Part shown: positions 19,656 through 32,011 of the stretch, one piece after another
How the letters are laid out: each line of letters starts with the position of its first letter
Numbering within the stretch: position 1 is the stretch's first letter
Origin: Chaenocephalus aceratus
Taxonomy: Eukaryota > Chordata > Actinopteri > Perciformes > Channichthyidae
DNA length: 64,000 bases
Reading direction: 5' to 3'
NCBI GenBank assembly: GCA_023974075.1
Contig: JAMFTG010000112.1
Coordinates: 154,001-218,000 of the forward strand
The notes under the pieces: model-generated
The model's input: the letters and a program-made list of their open reading frames with translations, nothing else
Told to the model about the DNA's origin: nothing
Databases searched by the model: none
Made by a program: the position numbers and the translations under genes

Positions 19656-20811
19656 GCTGTGCTGTCAGGGTGGAAACTGAGTGCTGTTGATTTTTCTGAT
19701 TTTCTGTCACCTCCGAGTTCTTAAGTCCTGTGCAAAAAACTGTAAGGTAAAAAGAGCAATATCTCAAACCCCTAAATGACCATTTTGTAAATCAGACTTT
19801 CTCACAAAGGGTTACTTTCAGTTGTTCAAGAAAACTTGTTTGTTTTGTTGCATTTCTCAGGGTAAAAATGAAGAGAAGTGAAAACAGAAAACATTTGGGA
19901 TTTATTGAAGTAATTGGAGAGCAACATGTGACCCCTGATCTGAACACCAACGCACAACCCACTGCACCACACGCCTTTTTTTGCTTGTTTTTTGGTACTG
20001 TTTATTGGTTTTGTGAATATCTTTAGGACAAAGAAAACAAGATTCAAGTTTGAATGTTTCATTTGAGTTTTTCTTTTGTTACAAGTCCTTTTTGTTGGCT
20101 ATGGTATTAGAGGACTGTGTGCATGTTTGTCTGTCCTGCTTTCAGAATAATCATATATACTGTTATGTGCTCACTCCGTCACAAACACATGCATTTTTAT
20201 TAAGATACAACAATTTAAATACACTTGCAAAAACAGTTTTAGGCACGCTACTTCTGTACTTGTGTTAAAGTGTTTCATACTACATTGGCTGATGAGTAAA
20301 CCATTCTTGTGATATGATTGATTTATGCACAAAATCCCTAGAACCATAAGCAACACAACACAGGACATTGAGCAAAAAAAAACATTAAAGGTAACAAAGG
20401 GAAAGTGATTGAAATGCAAATGGCAGGGAGGTATTTGCATAAAGTTTGTAAACAGATTGTTTAATATAGTTTTTGCTGTTGTTTATGCAGCCCATATTTT
20501 CTTTATTCATTGATATATTTTCACAGTTTCTAGGTTCTTTGTACAAAGTGGAGGCAGGCAAGAAAAAACAAATATGTCCTTTCACGGACAATGACTTGGA
20601 GCGCTAGCCAAGTGTTACATGTTGATGTCATTATGTTCAGGAAGTAAACAAAGGAGTCCAATGTGGGTGTTTCAAGCAAGTGAGGGGGGGAGTGGTGTGG
20701 GATAGAAACCCCCTCTGGAGGGAGCACAGGGATTAACTTTGCAATCAAGGGATGGTTTTTATCTCTCATCTTAAAACACACTAGCACCATGTACACCCAA
20801 TACTACCATGT
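19656..20811. other. Upstream spacer, unit 2
   Basis: This corresponds to 2701-4012. No gene is seen. It contains the shortened SINE at 19922-19975. Confidence 0.5.
19922..19975 (-). mobile_element. tRNA-SINE remnant, unit 2
   Basis: Only the tRNA-like head remains (caacatgtgacccctgatctg...ccacacgcc). The core is missing through a deletion of about 130 bp whose left edge is the same as in unit 4. Confidence 0.6.
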
Positions 20812-21880
20812 GGTAGCAGTGCTGGGCAGCTCTGCGTCGTCCAGGTTGGTGGGATTCATCGCAGCCCCCCCACATCATGGCAAATATGAGGCGATTAAGG
20901 CCCTTCTCCTTAAGACATTTAGCTTATCTGCTAAGGAGAGGGCTCGCCAGTTACTTCACATTCAAGGCCTAGGAGACAGCAAGCCATCTCAGCTAATGGA
21001 GAAAATGCTAAATCTGCTTGGGGGGAGGATCCCCGGCTTTTATTCAACCGAGATTTTCCTGCGTCACTTGCCTCCCCCGGGTACAGACGGTGCTGGTCAA
21101 CACGCCTGTCACGGAGCCCCGTGCTTTGGCTGAGGAAGCGGATCGTTTTTTTCCTGGCTACACAACAGCCCGGTGCAGAGACGTTAGCCGAGACGCTCAG
21201 CGGCCCACCTGCAGTCAAGAAAGCGTGGCGGAGGCCGGACACGGCTGTGGCGAGCCGGCATGGAGACGCCGGAGAGTGCGTTTACCACGCACGTTTCGGG
21301 ACAAGGGCGAAGAGATGGCATCGCTCCGTGCAGCTACAAACCCCCGGGAAACGGAGGGGCCGGAGCTCAGTCGTGGCTCTGAGCGTCGGCGGCACGTGCA
21401 GGCTCCTCTTCGTCAGCGACAACGTTTCGGGGAGCCTGTTTCTGTGTGACACGGGCGCTCGACGGAACGTAGTTCCAGCGTCGAGTGAAGACGTCGCCCG
21501 TGGGGGGCACGGACCGCGATTGACGACGGCTAACGGCGGTCCCATTTGCACGTACGGCGTGAGGCCTATGTGTCTGTGCATCGGAGGACAGCGTTTCAGC
21601 TGGGATTTCGTGACATAGGACATTTCTTTTCCCCTCCTCGGAGCGGATTTTTTGTGTGCTCATGGACTCTTAGTGGACGTTAAGAATATGCGTTTGGTTG
21701 ATGCCTTAACGTTTTCTTCCCTCGTGTGCACACTTGGCAGCGCAGCGTACGACGGGCTGTCAGGCTCGCTGTCAGGGGCAGACACGTTTCTCAGACTGTT
21801 GGCCGAGTTTCCAGACCTGTCGCTACCCACCTTCTCTGCGCTTACCACTAAGCATGGCGTGGAACACCACGGGACTACCG
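20812..21880 (+). pseudogene. CsRn1-like gag and protease (2a)
   Basis: The gag part (KYEAIKALLLKTFSLSAKER) is followed by the linker and a retropepsin. FLCDTGARRNVVPAS holds the catalytic Asp-Thr-Gly, and LLGADF with GLLVDVKNMRLVD forms the C-terminal half. Frames change near 21030 and 21160. TAG in place of the usual GCG in the VTAD segment (21616-21618) ends the protease frame. Confidence 0.78.
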
Positions 21881-22795
21881 GGGGGGCCTTCTGTCTACGC
21901 CAGGGCCCGGCGGTTGAACCTTTCTAAGCTGGCTGTAGCAAGGGCGAGTTCGCAACCATGGAGCGCCTGGGGCCATTGTCCGCCGCTCCGACAGTCCTTG
22001 GGCTTCCCCCATGCACGTCGTCCCCAAACCGAACGGCGGGTTCCACTCGTGCAGGGATTACCGCAGACTCAACGACGCCACTACGCCTGACCGCTATCCG
22101 GTGCCGCACATTCAGGACTTTTCGGCGCATCTGGCCAGTACGGGGGTGTTTTCCAAGGTGAACCTGGTGCGTGGATACCACCAGGTGCCCATGCAACCCT
22201 GGACATTCACAAGACAGCAGTAATAACGCTTTTTGGACTTTTTGAGTTCCTGCGGAAGCCTTTTGGACTCAAGAATTGCCGCTCAGACGTTCCAGCGCCT
22301 GATGGATTCGGTGCTTGGGGACCTGCCGTTTGTGTTGTCTACCTCGATGACATACTCATCGCCAGTGCTTCAGTGGCAGGAGCACCTGTCCCACCTCCGA
22401 GCCCTTTTCACACGGCTCAACGAACACGGATTAATCATCATCCTGCAAAGTGCCAGTTCGGGGTGTCGGACATCGATTTCCTGGGGCACCGTGTCACAAG
22501 GGCGGTGCGGACACCTCTGCCAGCGAAGGTGGAGGCTGTTGCGGCTTTTCCTCGCCTGCTCACAGCCCGGTCGCTCCGTGAGTTTCTGGGGATGGTGACT
22601 TTCTACCACCATTTCATCACCCGGGCCGCACACATCATGCGGCCGCTGTATGAAGCGTTGAAAGGCAAGACCGTCCAGGAGATCGACTGGACAGCAGAGA
22701 CGGACGGCGCTTTTGCTGAGGTCAAGACCGCGTTGTCTCAGGCGGCTTTGCTGGCACACCCATCATCTACAGCTCCCATCTCCATCACCACAGAC
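21881..22795 (+). pseudogene. CsRn1-like reverse transcriptase (2a)
   Basis: The RT core is recognisable (PKPNGGF, SKVNLVRGY, FQRLMDSVL, CLDDI-equivalent at about 22340) but is split by at least five single-base indels near 21970, 22200, 22275, 22335 and 22440. The TGA shared by 1a, 4 and 5 is absent here. Confidence 0.72.
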
Positions 22796-22926
22796 GCGTC
22801 CGGCTACGCGGTCGGCGCAGTGCACGAGCAGTGGGTGGAGGGCGCTTGCGGCTGAAAAAGGCGAGCGGCTGCCAAGCGCCCTCCACCCAGTGCTCGTGCA
22901 CTGCGCCGACCGTGTAGTCCGACACC
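22796..22926. repeat. Foldback inverted repeat in RNase H (2a)
   Basis: This is the same foldback as at 5511-5641. The left arm has lost one base at gcttgcgg. Confidence 0.88.
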
Positions 22927-23932
22927 TATTTCAGCCGCCAGCTGACGCCTAGAGAACGCAAATACAGCGCCTTTGACCCGGAGCTCCTCGGACTTTATTT
23001 GGCCGTGCGGCACTTCCGTTTCATGCTGGAAGACTGTGAATTTACGGCGTTTGTCGACCACAAGCCGCTCACCATGTCAAAAGTGGCGGAGCCTTGGTCG
23101 GCACGTCAGCAGGGCAGCTGTCCTACATATCGGAGTTCACTAGAGACATTAAGCACGTGGCTGGCAAGTCGAACCTGGTTGCTGATTGCCTCTCCAGGGT
23201 CGTCATCGGTGCCGTCCAGTTGGGCCTGGACTATACTCGCATGGCGGTGGACCAGGTCACAGATCCCGGCGTCCAGGCTCTGAAGGTGGAGAGCTCGGGG
23301 CTGCGCTTGGAGGACGTGGTGTTCGGCGACGCGGGCATTACTCTCCTGTGTGACGTCTCTACGGGCCTGGCGCGACCTGTCGTCCCTGCCATCTGGAGGC
23401 GTCCTGTGTTCGAGGCTGTGCACGGCCTGTCACACCCCGGCGTTAAACCTTCGGTACATTTGGTAGGGGCAAAGTTCATTTGGCAAGGACTGAAAAGGGA
23501 CGTGAGGACTTGGGCCAGGGAGTGCGTGGCTTGTCAACGCGCTAAGGTGCACCGCCACACGAAGGCCCCGTTGGAGTGTTTCCTAGTGCCTGAGAGGAGG
23601 TTTGATCACGTCAACATTGACCTGGTTGGTTCGTTGCCCTCCTCTCAGGGGTTTTCCTACCTCCTCACCATGGTGGACAGAACGACCCGTTGGCCGGAGG
23701 CGGTTCCGTTCGTTTCGACATCAGCCGCAGACGTTGCCCGGGCCTTCATTGCAATGTGGGTGTGTCATTTTGACACCCTGTCAGACATTTCCTCAGACAG
23801 GGGCTCTCAGTTCACGTCCGAGCTCTGGAACGCTGTGGCAGGCGGTTTGGGGGTTAAGCTGCACAGGACTACCGCTTACCACCCTCAGGCTAACGGCCTC
23901 TGCGAGCGCTTCCATCGCTCCATGAAGGCGGC
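22927..23932 (+). pseudogene. CsRn1-like RNase H end and integrase (2a)
   Basis: The frame at 23094-23945 encodes the zinc finger and DDE core with NIDLVGSLP, SDRGSQFTSELW and YHPQANGLCERFH. It keeps TRWPEAVP, so it lacks the 15-bp loss of copies 1b, 2b and 3. It is truncated at the satellite boundary after HRSMKA. Confidence 0.78.
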
Positions 23933-25055
23933 AACAGCCTACTAAGCTGCCGGGGGACGCATAAGTCGCAAACGGCGGCTCGCTCCGCCCCCTCCAACGT
24001 TTGTAAAATAGCCGGACCCACTAGGCGGCTCCCGGACGCCGTCCCGTCTCCGGCCACCGGGTGGCGGCGGTGGGGGCGTCCGTCGGGCCCGTACGGGAGC
24101 CCGCTTTCCACGTATTACACAGTAACGCCAGTATTCGCTCGCCGCGTACTTGTACTTATGGGGGGGGGGGTGTCCGTAAACCCAATACGGGGTCTCACTT
24201 TCCGCATAATACACAGTAACACAAGTATTCACTTGCTGTGTACTTATACTTAGGGGGGGGTGTCCATCAACCCAATATTGTGTCCCACTTTCCACATATT
24301 ACACAGTAACACGAGTATTCACTTACCGTGTACTTGTACTTATGGGGGGGGGTGGCCGTCAACCCAATATGGGGTCCCACTTACCAAATATTTGTCATGT
24401 CGGGGGGTGTCCGTCAACCCAATACAGGGTCCCCGCTTTCCAAATATTACACAGTAACACGAGTATTCACTTACTGTGTATTGTACTTATGGGGGGGGGT
24501 GTCCGTCAACCCATATGGGGTCCCACTTTCCACATATTACACAGTAACACGAGTATTCACTTACTGTGTACTTGTACTTGGGGGGGGGTATCCGTCAACC
24601 AAATATGGGGTCCCACTTACCAAATATTTGTCACGTGGGGGGTGTCCGTCAACCCAATACGGGGTCCCACTTTTGGCCTATTACACAGTAACATGAGTAT
24701 TCACTTACTGTGTACTTGTACGTATGGGGGGGGTGGTGTCCGTCAACCCAATATGGATGTCCACTTGCCTTGGGGGGGGTCCCACAAGTCAATATGAGAG
24801 CCCACTTCAGGGCTCCCACATCTCAATATGGAAGCCCACTTGTAGATCCCACATCTCAATATGGAAGCCCACTTGCAGATATACCTATGGGGATTGGGGC
24901 GATGTCCCACATCTCAATATGGAATCCCACTTCTCAATATTATTAATAATTCCAAAATAATAATAATAGTTATATTGACTGTCCCACAAGTCAATATGAG
25001 AGCCCACTTCAGGGCTCCCACATCTCAATATGGAAGCCCACTTGTAGATCCCATT
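23933..25055. repeat. G-run satellite block, unit 2
   Basis: This is a copy of the unit-1 satellite with the same junction bases on both sides and the same ~90/90/55-bp higher-order order. The G runs differ in length by 1-2 bases. A GC-rich lead-in of about 30 bp present in unit 1 (around 6710-6745) is missing here. Confidence 0.85.
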
Positions 25056-25315
25056 TGGGATTTCGTGACAGCGGACATTTCTTTTCCCCTCCTCGGAGCG
25101 GATTTTTGTGTGCTCATGGACTCTTAGTGGACGTTAAGAATATGCGTTTGGTTGATGCCTTAACGTTTTCTTCCCTCGTGTGCACACTTGGCAGCGCAGC
25201 GTACGACGGGCTGTCGGGCTCGCTGTCGGGGGCAGACACGTTTCTCAGACTGTTGGCCGAGTTTCCAGACCTGTCGCTACCCACCTTCTCTGCGCTTACC
25301 ACTAAGCATGGCGTG
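25056..25315 (+). pseudogene. CsRn1-like protease/linker fragment (2b, left piece)
   Basis: It has the same 5' truncation point as copy 1b, then VDVKNMRLVDALTF and the RT linker. It is interrupted at GCGTG (25311-25315) by the Gmr1-like element, the identical base used in unit 1. Confidence 0.75.
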
Positions 25316-25949
25316 TGTCAGGGACCAAGCAGTAAGACAACAGGACACAGGAGTGGTTTAAATAAACTAGGGTTTTTATTTACCCAAAAATCCACAAAAC
25401 ATCATATAATTGCTAGGCCTATAAAAGAGGTCAACAGAAAATACCTCAAAGAAACATAACAGGTGTTAACTCAACAAAACTGACCTCCTACAATGAAAAC
25501 CCAAGGAACCTATATAGTGGCTTGGCCAAACCAAGTTGAACCCAAGGGATAATTAATAGTCACATCATACACAAAGGACACTGACAAACCCAATCCCCCC
25601 TTTGACATGGAAGCAGGTGGTTTGTCCCAATCTGTCCCAATTGGCTCCTTGCAGTATTTATGAGCCCTCAGCGCTCGGCCACACCCTTTGCTGAACCAGG
25701 AAGTAACCTCCCCCAATGGACATGGTAACTCAAGAGACAAAGAATGTAATTAATACAAACAAATACTTGTGTATTAGCTGTGCTAAAATGTTTAAAAGTA
25801 ATGTCAGATTACAATCAAATAAAAAGTTTACCATCTAGAGCAAATGTGTGGTGTTAATTGGCATGTTTATTGTAGCTGCACTAAAGCAAAACTACTGAAG
25901 ATGAGGATGCAGTGTAGTTGGTTTACCCTGTGTGGCTGTGGCCATCACA
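25316..25949 (-). repeat. 3' LTR of Gmr1-like element (unit 2)
   Basis: This 634-bp LTR runs TGTGATGGCC to CCCTGACA on the minus strand. It keeps the original LTR interior that unit 1 lost, including an Ala/Ser-rich stretch absent from the unit-1 5' LTR (near 25630-25685). Confidence 0.8.
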
Positions 25950-26560
25950 CACTCCCCCCTTCAAGACTCTCGCTGGAACAGCGAGAGAGGTAGTCGGCTG
26001 TGACATTGTCCTTGCCTGGGATGTGCTGAATGTTGAAGCGGAATGGTTGCAGTGCCAGGTACCACCGGTAATCCTTCCATTTGTATCCTTTATCCTTCCC
26101 ATCCACTGAAGCGCTTTATGATCAGTCTCCAGGGTGAATTCTCTACCCAGGAGGTAATACCGGAGAGAGTCGAGGGCCCATTTGATAGCCAGTGCCTCAT
26201 TTTCCACAGTTGAATACCTGACCTCCCTGGGGAACAGTTTCCGGCTGATGTAGGCCACTGGATGGCGGTCGTCTGATGACCCCTGGAGAAGCACAGCCCC
26301 CAGACCCCTATCAGAAGCATCTGTTTGCATAAAATGTTCATCAAAGTTTGGACTGTAAAGAACAGGTTTCTTACTAAATGATCCCTGGATGTCGTGAAAA
26401 GCTGCCAAGGACTCCTCTGTCCACTGTATCTGATTTGAAGACCAGGATCCAGTCTGGTCTGTTAGTAGAGCTGCCCTGGCAGAGAATTGTGGTACAAAGC
26501 AGTGGTAGAAGCCTGCCATGCCCAGAAAAGATCGGAGCTGCTTCCTTGTTTGTGGCACAG
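25950..26560 (-). pseudogene. Gmr1-like RNase H (unit 2)
   Basis: It encodes SFLGMAGFYHCFVPQFS, then TDASDRGLGAVL, VENEALAIKWAL and LETDHKALQW with all three carboxylates. It loses frame near 26070 after NGRIT. Confidence 0.77.
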
Positions 26561-27837
26561 GACATGACTCGATGCCTGAATCTTGCTGACCCGCGGCCGT
26601 ATCACACCGCGTCCAATGATCTGGCCCAGGTACTCCGTCTCTGCAGCGGAAAGACGCACTTCGATGGATTGATAGTCAGCCCCGCAGAGTAGAGGCGATC
26701 CAAGACAGTGTGCAGATGTTCCATGTGCTCCTCCCAGGTGGAGCTGTAAATGACAATGTCATCCAGATATGCTGCAGCAAAACCAGATAAATCACAAAGT
26801 ACCTGATCCATAAGCCTCTGGAAAGTTGCTGGAGCACCATGCAGCCCAAATGGCATGACCGTGAACTGGAAAATACCCAATGGTGTCCTAAAGGCTGTCA
26901 GCTCCCTGGACCGCTCAGTCAGTGGAACCTGCCAGAAACCCTTGGAAAGATCTAATGTGGTTAAGTATTTGGCTTTTCCAAGCCGTTCAAGCAGTTCATC
27001 GATTCTTGGTGTTGGATAAGAATCAAACAGAGAAATTGAGTTCAGGTACCTAAAATCAATACAAAACCTAAGACTGCCATCCTTCTTTGGCACAAGGACC
27101 ACTGGGTTGCACCACTCGCTTTTCGAAATCTCAATGATCCCCAGGGACAGCATCAGATCGACCTCCTTTTTCAGTGACGCCAGCAGGCGTACCGGAATCC
27201 TGTAACTCAGCCGTCTCACAGAAACACCTTCTCTAACCACAATGTCATGCTCAACAATATCTGTTCTCCCAGGATTCTCCTGAAATAATTCTGACCTACA
27301 GATTGTCCTCACCTGAAGCTGTTTGTCTTCTGAGAGGTGGCTGAGGTCATGGCTCACCGTAGCCCCCCCTGGAGATAGGTATTGCTCCTCCACTTCCTCT
27401 CGCACATCCCTGATGAGCATCACTCTTGCTTCTTGTTCAGGTCGTGGCACCCACTCTTTCAAGAGATTTATATGTAGTACTCTACTGGAGCGTGGCTTCC
27501 GAGGGGTCGATACCTCATATGTTGTGGGCCCGAGTTGCTTCTTGATCTCAAATGGTCCCTGCCACTTTGCCAACAGCTTGCTGTTATCATTTGGGAGGAG
27601 AACAAGTACCTTTTGTCCTGGGTTGAAGGATCTTTGCCGAGCTGACCGATCATACCAGGACTTCTGCTGTTGCTGGGCCACTGCCATGTGAGATTGGGCA
27701 AGCTGACTCATTTTCTCCAATCGATCTCTCATCTGAACAACATAGGATACAATGTTAACAGAACCCTCCCTCGCCTTGTTTCCCTCCCAAATCTCCCTCA
27801 ACAGTGAGAGAGGTCCTCGTACTTCATGTCCATACAA
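26561..27837 (-). pseudogene. Gmr1-like integrase C-terminus fused to reverse transcriptase (unit 2)
   Basis: One 411-codon frame (26602-27837) holds the integrase tail (FNPGQKVLVLLPND, KWQGPFEIKKQLGPTTYEV, VLHINLLKEWVPR), a linker with VREEVEEQYLSPGG, and RT with SLRFCIDFRYLN, TTLDLSKGFWQVPL, MPFGLHGAPATFQRLM and YLDDIVIYS. It is the clearest proof in the window that integrase lies upstream of RT. A one-base change near 26650 ends the frame in the thumb. Confidence 0.87.
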
Positions 27838-28748
27838 AAGTTCAAATGGAGAGAAACCAGTGGAGGCTTGGGTACTTCCCTATAAGCAAAGAGGAGGTAT
27901 GGCAGCCACTGGTCCCAGTCTGTGCCACTGTTGTTGACAAACTTCCGTAGCATCTGCTTCAGGGTTTGGTTGAAACGCTCAGTCAATCCATCAGTTTGGG
28001 GATGCTATGGTGTGGTCCTCAGGCTCCGAATACCCAGCAAGTGATGCACCTGTTTCAGCAGAGTGGACATGAAGTTAGTTCCCTGGTCAGTTCATATTTA
28101 ATGAGGGAAACCTACTCTTGAAAAGAACTGAACCAAACAGAGAGCAACTGATTTTGCTTTTATGGATTTCAATGGAAAGACTTCTGGGTACTTTGTGGCG
28201 TAATCTGTTATGACCAGCATGTACCGGTTTCCCCCTTGCTCCTCTCAACAGGACCAACAATGTCCATCCCAAGGCGCTCAAATGGGGTGCCAATGATGGG
28301 TAAAGGCTGGAGGGGAGCTCTGGAGGGGGTTCTAGCAGATGTTATTTGGCACTGAGGACAACTTCTGCAGAATTGAGTGACCTCTCTTCGCAGGCTAGGC
28401 CAGTGAAAATACCGTTGGATGCGAGCTATGGTTTTTTGCTTATCCAGGTGGCCAGCCCAGGGAATAGAGTGCCCCAAAGAGAGAATGTTGTATCTAACTG
28501 CTTGAGGAACCACTAGCTGCAACACCGACCCCTGCTGACGGTAGAGAATGCCATTTTGCAGAACATACTCGTCTTCGTTGAAGTCCAGCTCAGCCCCTGG
28601 CTCTTTTTCCTTCGCCGTCTGAAAAAGAGAATCTAGGGATAGATCAGCTTTCTGCATTTCCATGATATTGGCTGGCATTTGAAACTGTAAGGCTAAATCT
28701 GGCTCAGTGCTAGATGGTGGGTTCACAACTGTGTGTTGGAAACTTTTC
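27838..28748 (-). pseudogene. Gmr1-like integrase core (unit 2)
   Basis: The frame at 28208-28726 carries the zinc finger (GHSIPWAGHLDKQK, CRSCPQCQ) and the first Asp (LGMDIVGP). It shifts frame near 28230 after SKGE. The second Asp falls where the codons are altered (near 28085), and the stop TAG at the TTP-HPQTDG Tyr is kept, so the core is inactive. One zinc-binding His is changed to Gln (HLDKQ versus HLGMH). Confidence 0.78.
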
Positions 28749-29347
28749 CTACCTCATCTGTCTGCGAGTTTTCCGAGGTCTCCCGGATGTTGTGTCAAGC
28801 TCCTGATTGAAAAAAGGTAAAGCAGTCTCAGAGTGCTCATTTGGTGATTTTGCCTGTGCTCTAGTAACTACAACATTACATTTTTGGCTTTTCTTCCCCT
28901 CCAACAAATCAAAAAGCACTGGAAGATCTCGCCCCAGCACCGCTGGATAAGGCAAGTTATCAACAACCCCAATATTCAAGAGGTAAGTTTGACCCTTTAC
29001 TTTTATGTACAGGTCAGCTGTTGAATAGCTTTTCTCATCTCCATGCACACAACAGATTGGGATTGTGTCTCTTGTGCTAATAATGTTGGGTGGTACAAAC
29101 TTCCGGTGTACAAGAGTCTGACTACTCCCAGAATCCAGCAAGGCCTTGATAATCTGTCCATTAACTTCTATGAGTGTCATCTTAATAGACTGGTCATCCT
29201 TACGCACATGCTCAATATGAGGGCGAGGCACAAAGCACATTTGTGTCATTTTGGCTGCACATAGGTTTTATATGGCCTTCTATTCCACAGAGATAACAAA
29301 TTGGCTTTTTACCAAGAGGTTTAAATGGGCCGCTAGCTGACTGCTTT
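28749..29347 (-). pseudogene. Gmr1-like protease and gag end (unit 2)
   Basis: The frame at 28749-29249 encodes the retropepsin with LLDSGSSQTLVHRKF and AVLGRDLPVLFDLL. A one-base insertion near 28741 separates it from the integrase frame. Only the zinc-knuckle end of gag remains upstream. Confidence 0.8.
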
Positions 29348-30238
29348 GCGGTTGAACCCTTCTAAGCTGGCTGTAGCGAGGGCGGAGTTCGCAACCATGG
29401 AGCGCCTGGGCATTGTCAGCCGCTCCGACAGTCCTTGGGCTTCCCCCCTGCACGTCGTCCCCAAAACCGAATGGCGGGTTCCGCTCGTGCGGGGATTACC
29501 GCCGACTCAACGACGCCACTACGCCTGACCGCTATCCGGTGCCGCACATTCAGGACTTTTCGGCGCATCTGGCCGGTATGGGGGTATTTTCCAAGGTGGA
29601 CCTGGTGCGTGGATACCACCAGGTGCCCATGCACCCCCTGGACATTCCCAAGACAGCAGTGATAACGCCTTTTGGACTTTTTGAGTTCCTGCGGATGCCT
29701 TTTGGACTCAAGAATGCCGCTCAGACGTTCCAGCGCCTGATGGATTCGGTGCCGTGGGACATGCTGTTTGTGTTTGTCTACCTCGATGACATACTCGTCG
29801 CCAGCGCTTCAGTGCAGGAGCACCTGTCCCACCTCCGAGCCCTTTTCACACGGCTCAATGAACACGGATTATTCATCAATCCTGCAAAGTGCAAGTTCGG
29901 GGTGTCGGACATCGATTTCCTGGGGCACCGAGTCACCAAGGGCGGTGCGACACCTCTGCCAGCGAAGGTGGAGGCTGTTGCGGCTTTCCTCGCCCGCTCA
30001 CAGCCCGGTCTCTCTGCGTGAGTTTCTGGGGATGGTGACTTTCTACCACCGTTTCATCGCCCGGGCCGCAAACATCATGCGGCCGCTGTATGAAGCGTTG
30101 AAAGGCAAGACCCCCGTCCAGGAGATCGACTGGACAGCAGAGGCGGACGGCGCGTTTGCTGAGGTCAAGACCGCGTTGGCTCAGGCGGCTTTGCTGGCAC
30201 ACCCATCATCTATGGCTCCCATCTCCATCACCACGGAC
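29348..30238 (+). pseudogene. CsRn1-like reverse transcriptase (2b)
   Basis: The frame at 29413-30021 has FRSCGDYRRLN, SKVDLVRGYHQVPM, ITPFGLFEFLRMPFGLKN, catalytic YLDDILVAS and DIDFLGHRVTKGG. One extra A near 29463 and a change near 29985 break the frame at either end. The central RT core is intact. Confidence 0.8.
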
Positions 30239-30368
30239 GCGTCGGACTACGCGGTCGGCGCAGTGCACGAGCAGTGGGTGGAGGGTGCTCGGCAGCTGAA
30301 AAGGCGAGCGGCTGCCAAGTGCCCTCCACCCACTGCTCGTGCACTGCGCCGATCGCGTAGTCCATCGC
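30239..30368. repeat. Foldback inverted repeat in RNase H (2b)
   Basis: This is the same lesion as at 5511-5641, with scattered mismatches (tccatcgcc at its right end). Confidence 0.88.
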
Positions 30369-32011
30369 CTTTGTCAGCCGCCAGCTGACGCCTAGAGAAT
30401 GCAAATACAGCGCCTTTGACCTGGAGCTCCTCGGACTTTATTTGGCCGTGCGGCACTTCCGTTTCATGCTGGAAGGCCGTGAATTTACGACGTTTGTCGA
30501 CCACAAGCCGCTCACCTTCGCCATGTCAAAAGTGTTGGAGCCTTGGTCGGCACGTCAGCAGCGGCAGCTGTCCTACATATCGGAGTTCACTGCGGACATT
30601 AAGCACGTGGCTGGCAAGTCGAACCTGGTTGCTGATTGCCTCTCCAGGGTCGTCATCGGTGCCATCCAGTTGGGCCTGGACTATACTCGCATGGCGGCAG
30701 ACCAGGTCACAGATACCGGCGTCCAGGCTCTGAAGGTGGAAAGCGCTGGGCTGCGCTTGGAGGACGTGGTGTTCGGCGACGCGGGCATTACTCTCCTGTG
30801 TGACGTCTCTACGGGCCTGGCACAAACTGTCATCCCTGCCATCTGGAGGCGTCCTGTGTTCGAGGCTGTGCCCGGCCTGTCACACCCCGGCGTTAAACCT
30901 TCGGTACATTTGGTTGCGGCGAAGTTCGTTTGGCAAGGACTGAAAACGGACGTGAGGACTTGGGCCAGGGAGTGCGTGGCTTGTCATTGCGCTAAGGTGC
31001 ACCGCCACACGAAGGCCCCTTTGGAGCGTTTCCTAGTGCCTGAGAGGAGGTTTGATCACGTCAACATTGACCTGGTTGGTCCGTTGCCTTCCTCTCAGGG
31101 GTTTTCCTACCTCCTCACCATGGTGGACAGAACGACCCGTCCGCTCGTTTCGACATCAGCCGCAGACGTTGCTCGGGCCTTCATTGCAACGTGGGTGTGT
31201 CGTTTTGGCACCCCGTCAGACATTTCCTCAGACAGGGGCTCTCAGTTCACGTCCGAGCTCTGGAACGCTGTGGCAGGCGGTTTGGGGGTTAAGCTGCACA
31301 AGACTACCGCTTACCACCCTCAGGCTAACGGCCTCTGCAAGCGCTTCCATCGCTCCATAAAGGCGGCCCTCAAGGCCGGCCTTACGGACGGTAACTGGGT
31401 CGACAAGCTGCCCTGGGTGATGCTGGGCCTGAGGACCGCACCTAAGGAAGATCTGCAGTGTTCTACAGCGGAGATGGTCTACGGTCAGCCGCTGAGAGTT
31501 CCGGGGGATTTCCTCCCAAATGCATCAGCTCCCTGGTCTGCCACGGCCCAGCGAGTTTTTCCCGCGTGACGCGGCGGAGGCTTTCGCTACAGTCCCGACT
31601 ACTCAGCACGGTGCGCCAGGGTCTCAAGTTCCTGCGGAGCTACGCTCGGCTGGGCACGTCTTCATTCGTCACGACGCACAAAGAGGCCCCCTGCAGCCCC
31701 CTTACGATGGACCTTTCCGGGTTTTGGAACACGGTGAAAAACACCTGGTGGTCGACATGGGCGGTAAGGCTGAGCACGTCTCGGTTGACCGGGTGAAGGC
31801 TGCTCACTTGGACGTGGACCGGCCGGTGGGGCCGACCCCCGGCTTTGATTCCTGTCAGGGAGTGTGGACCTGTTGTTCCGGTCCCTCCTCTGTCAGGGGC
31901 CGCACGGGCGGAGGTCGCTGTACCGACTCCGGTGCGCAGGTCTCGTGGGGGCAGGTGGATTGTTCCTCCCCGCCATACAGATTTTGTTTACACGTTAATT
32001 CTGGGGGGGCT
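30369..32011 (+). pseudogene. CsRn1-like RNase H end and integrase (2b)
   Basis: The frame at 30442-31569 is 375 codons: RNase H tail, the zinc finger (second Cys pair read as CVACHCAK), and the DDE core with SDRGSQFTSELW and YHPQANGLCKRFH. The catalytic Glu position itself is substituted by Lys (gag to aag near 31339), a loss of the third catalytic residue. A C-run change near 31515 shifts the tail into the 31520-32038 frame. Confidence 0.78.

Larger units (their letters stand above)
20812..23932 (+). mobile_element. CsRn1-like copy 2a
   Basis: This holds the gag C-terminus, protease, RT, RNase H and integrase, cut off at HRSMKA next to the satellite exactly as in copy 1a. Unlike 1a it keeps the protease region and has CGA where 1a has the TGA stop. 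Many single-base indels break its frame. Confidence 0.82.
25316..29347 (-). mobile_element. Gmr1-like Ty3/gypsy retrotransposon, unit 2 (5'-deleted)
   Basis: This is the duplicate of the unit-1 element. It keeps the 3' LTR, RNase H, RT, integrase and protease, but the 5' LTR and most of gag are gone. The deletion joins Gmr1 sequence (ctgactgctttg) directly to CsRn1-like RT at 29348, removing one side of the target duplication as well. Confidence 0.87.
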
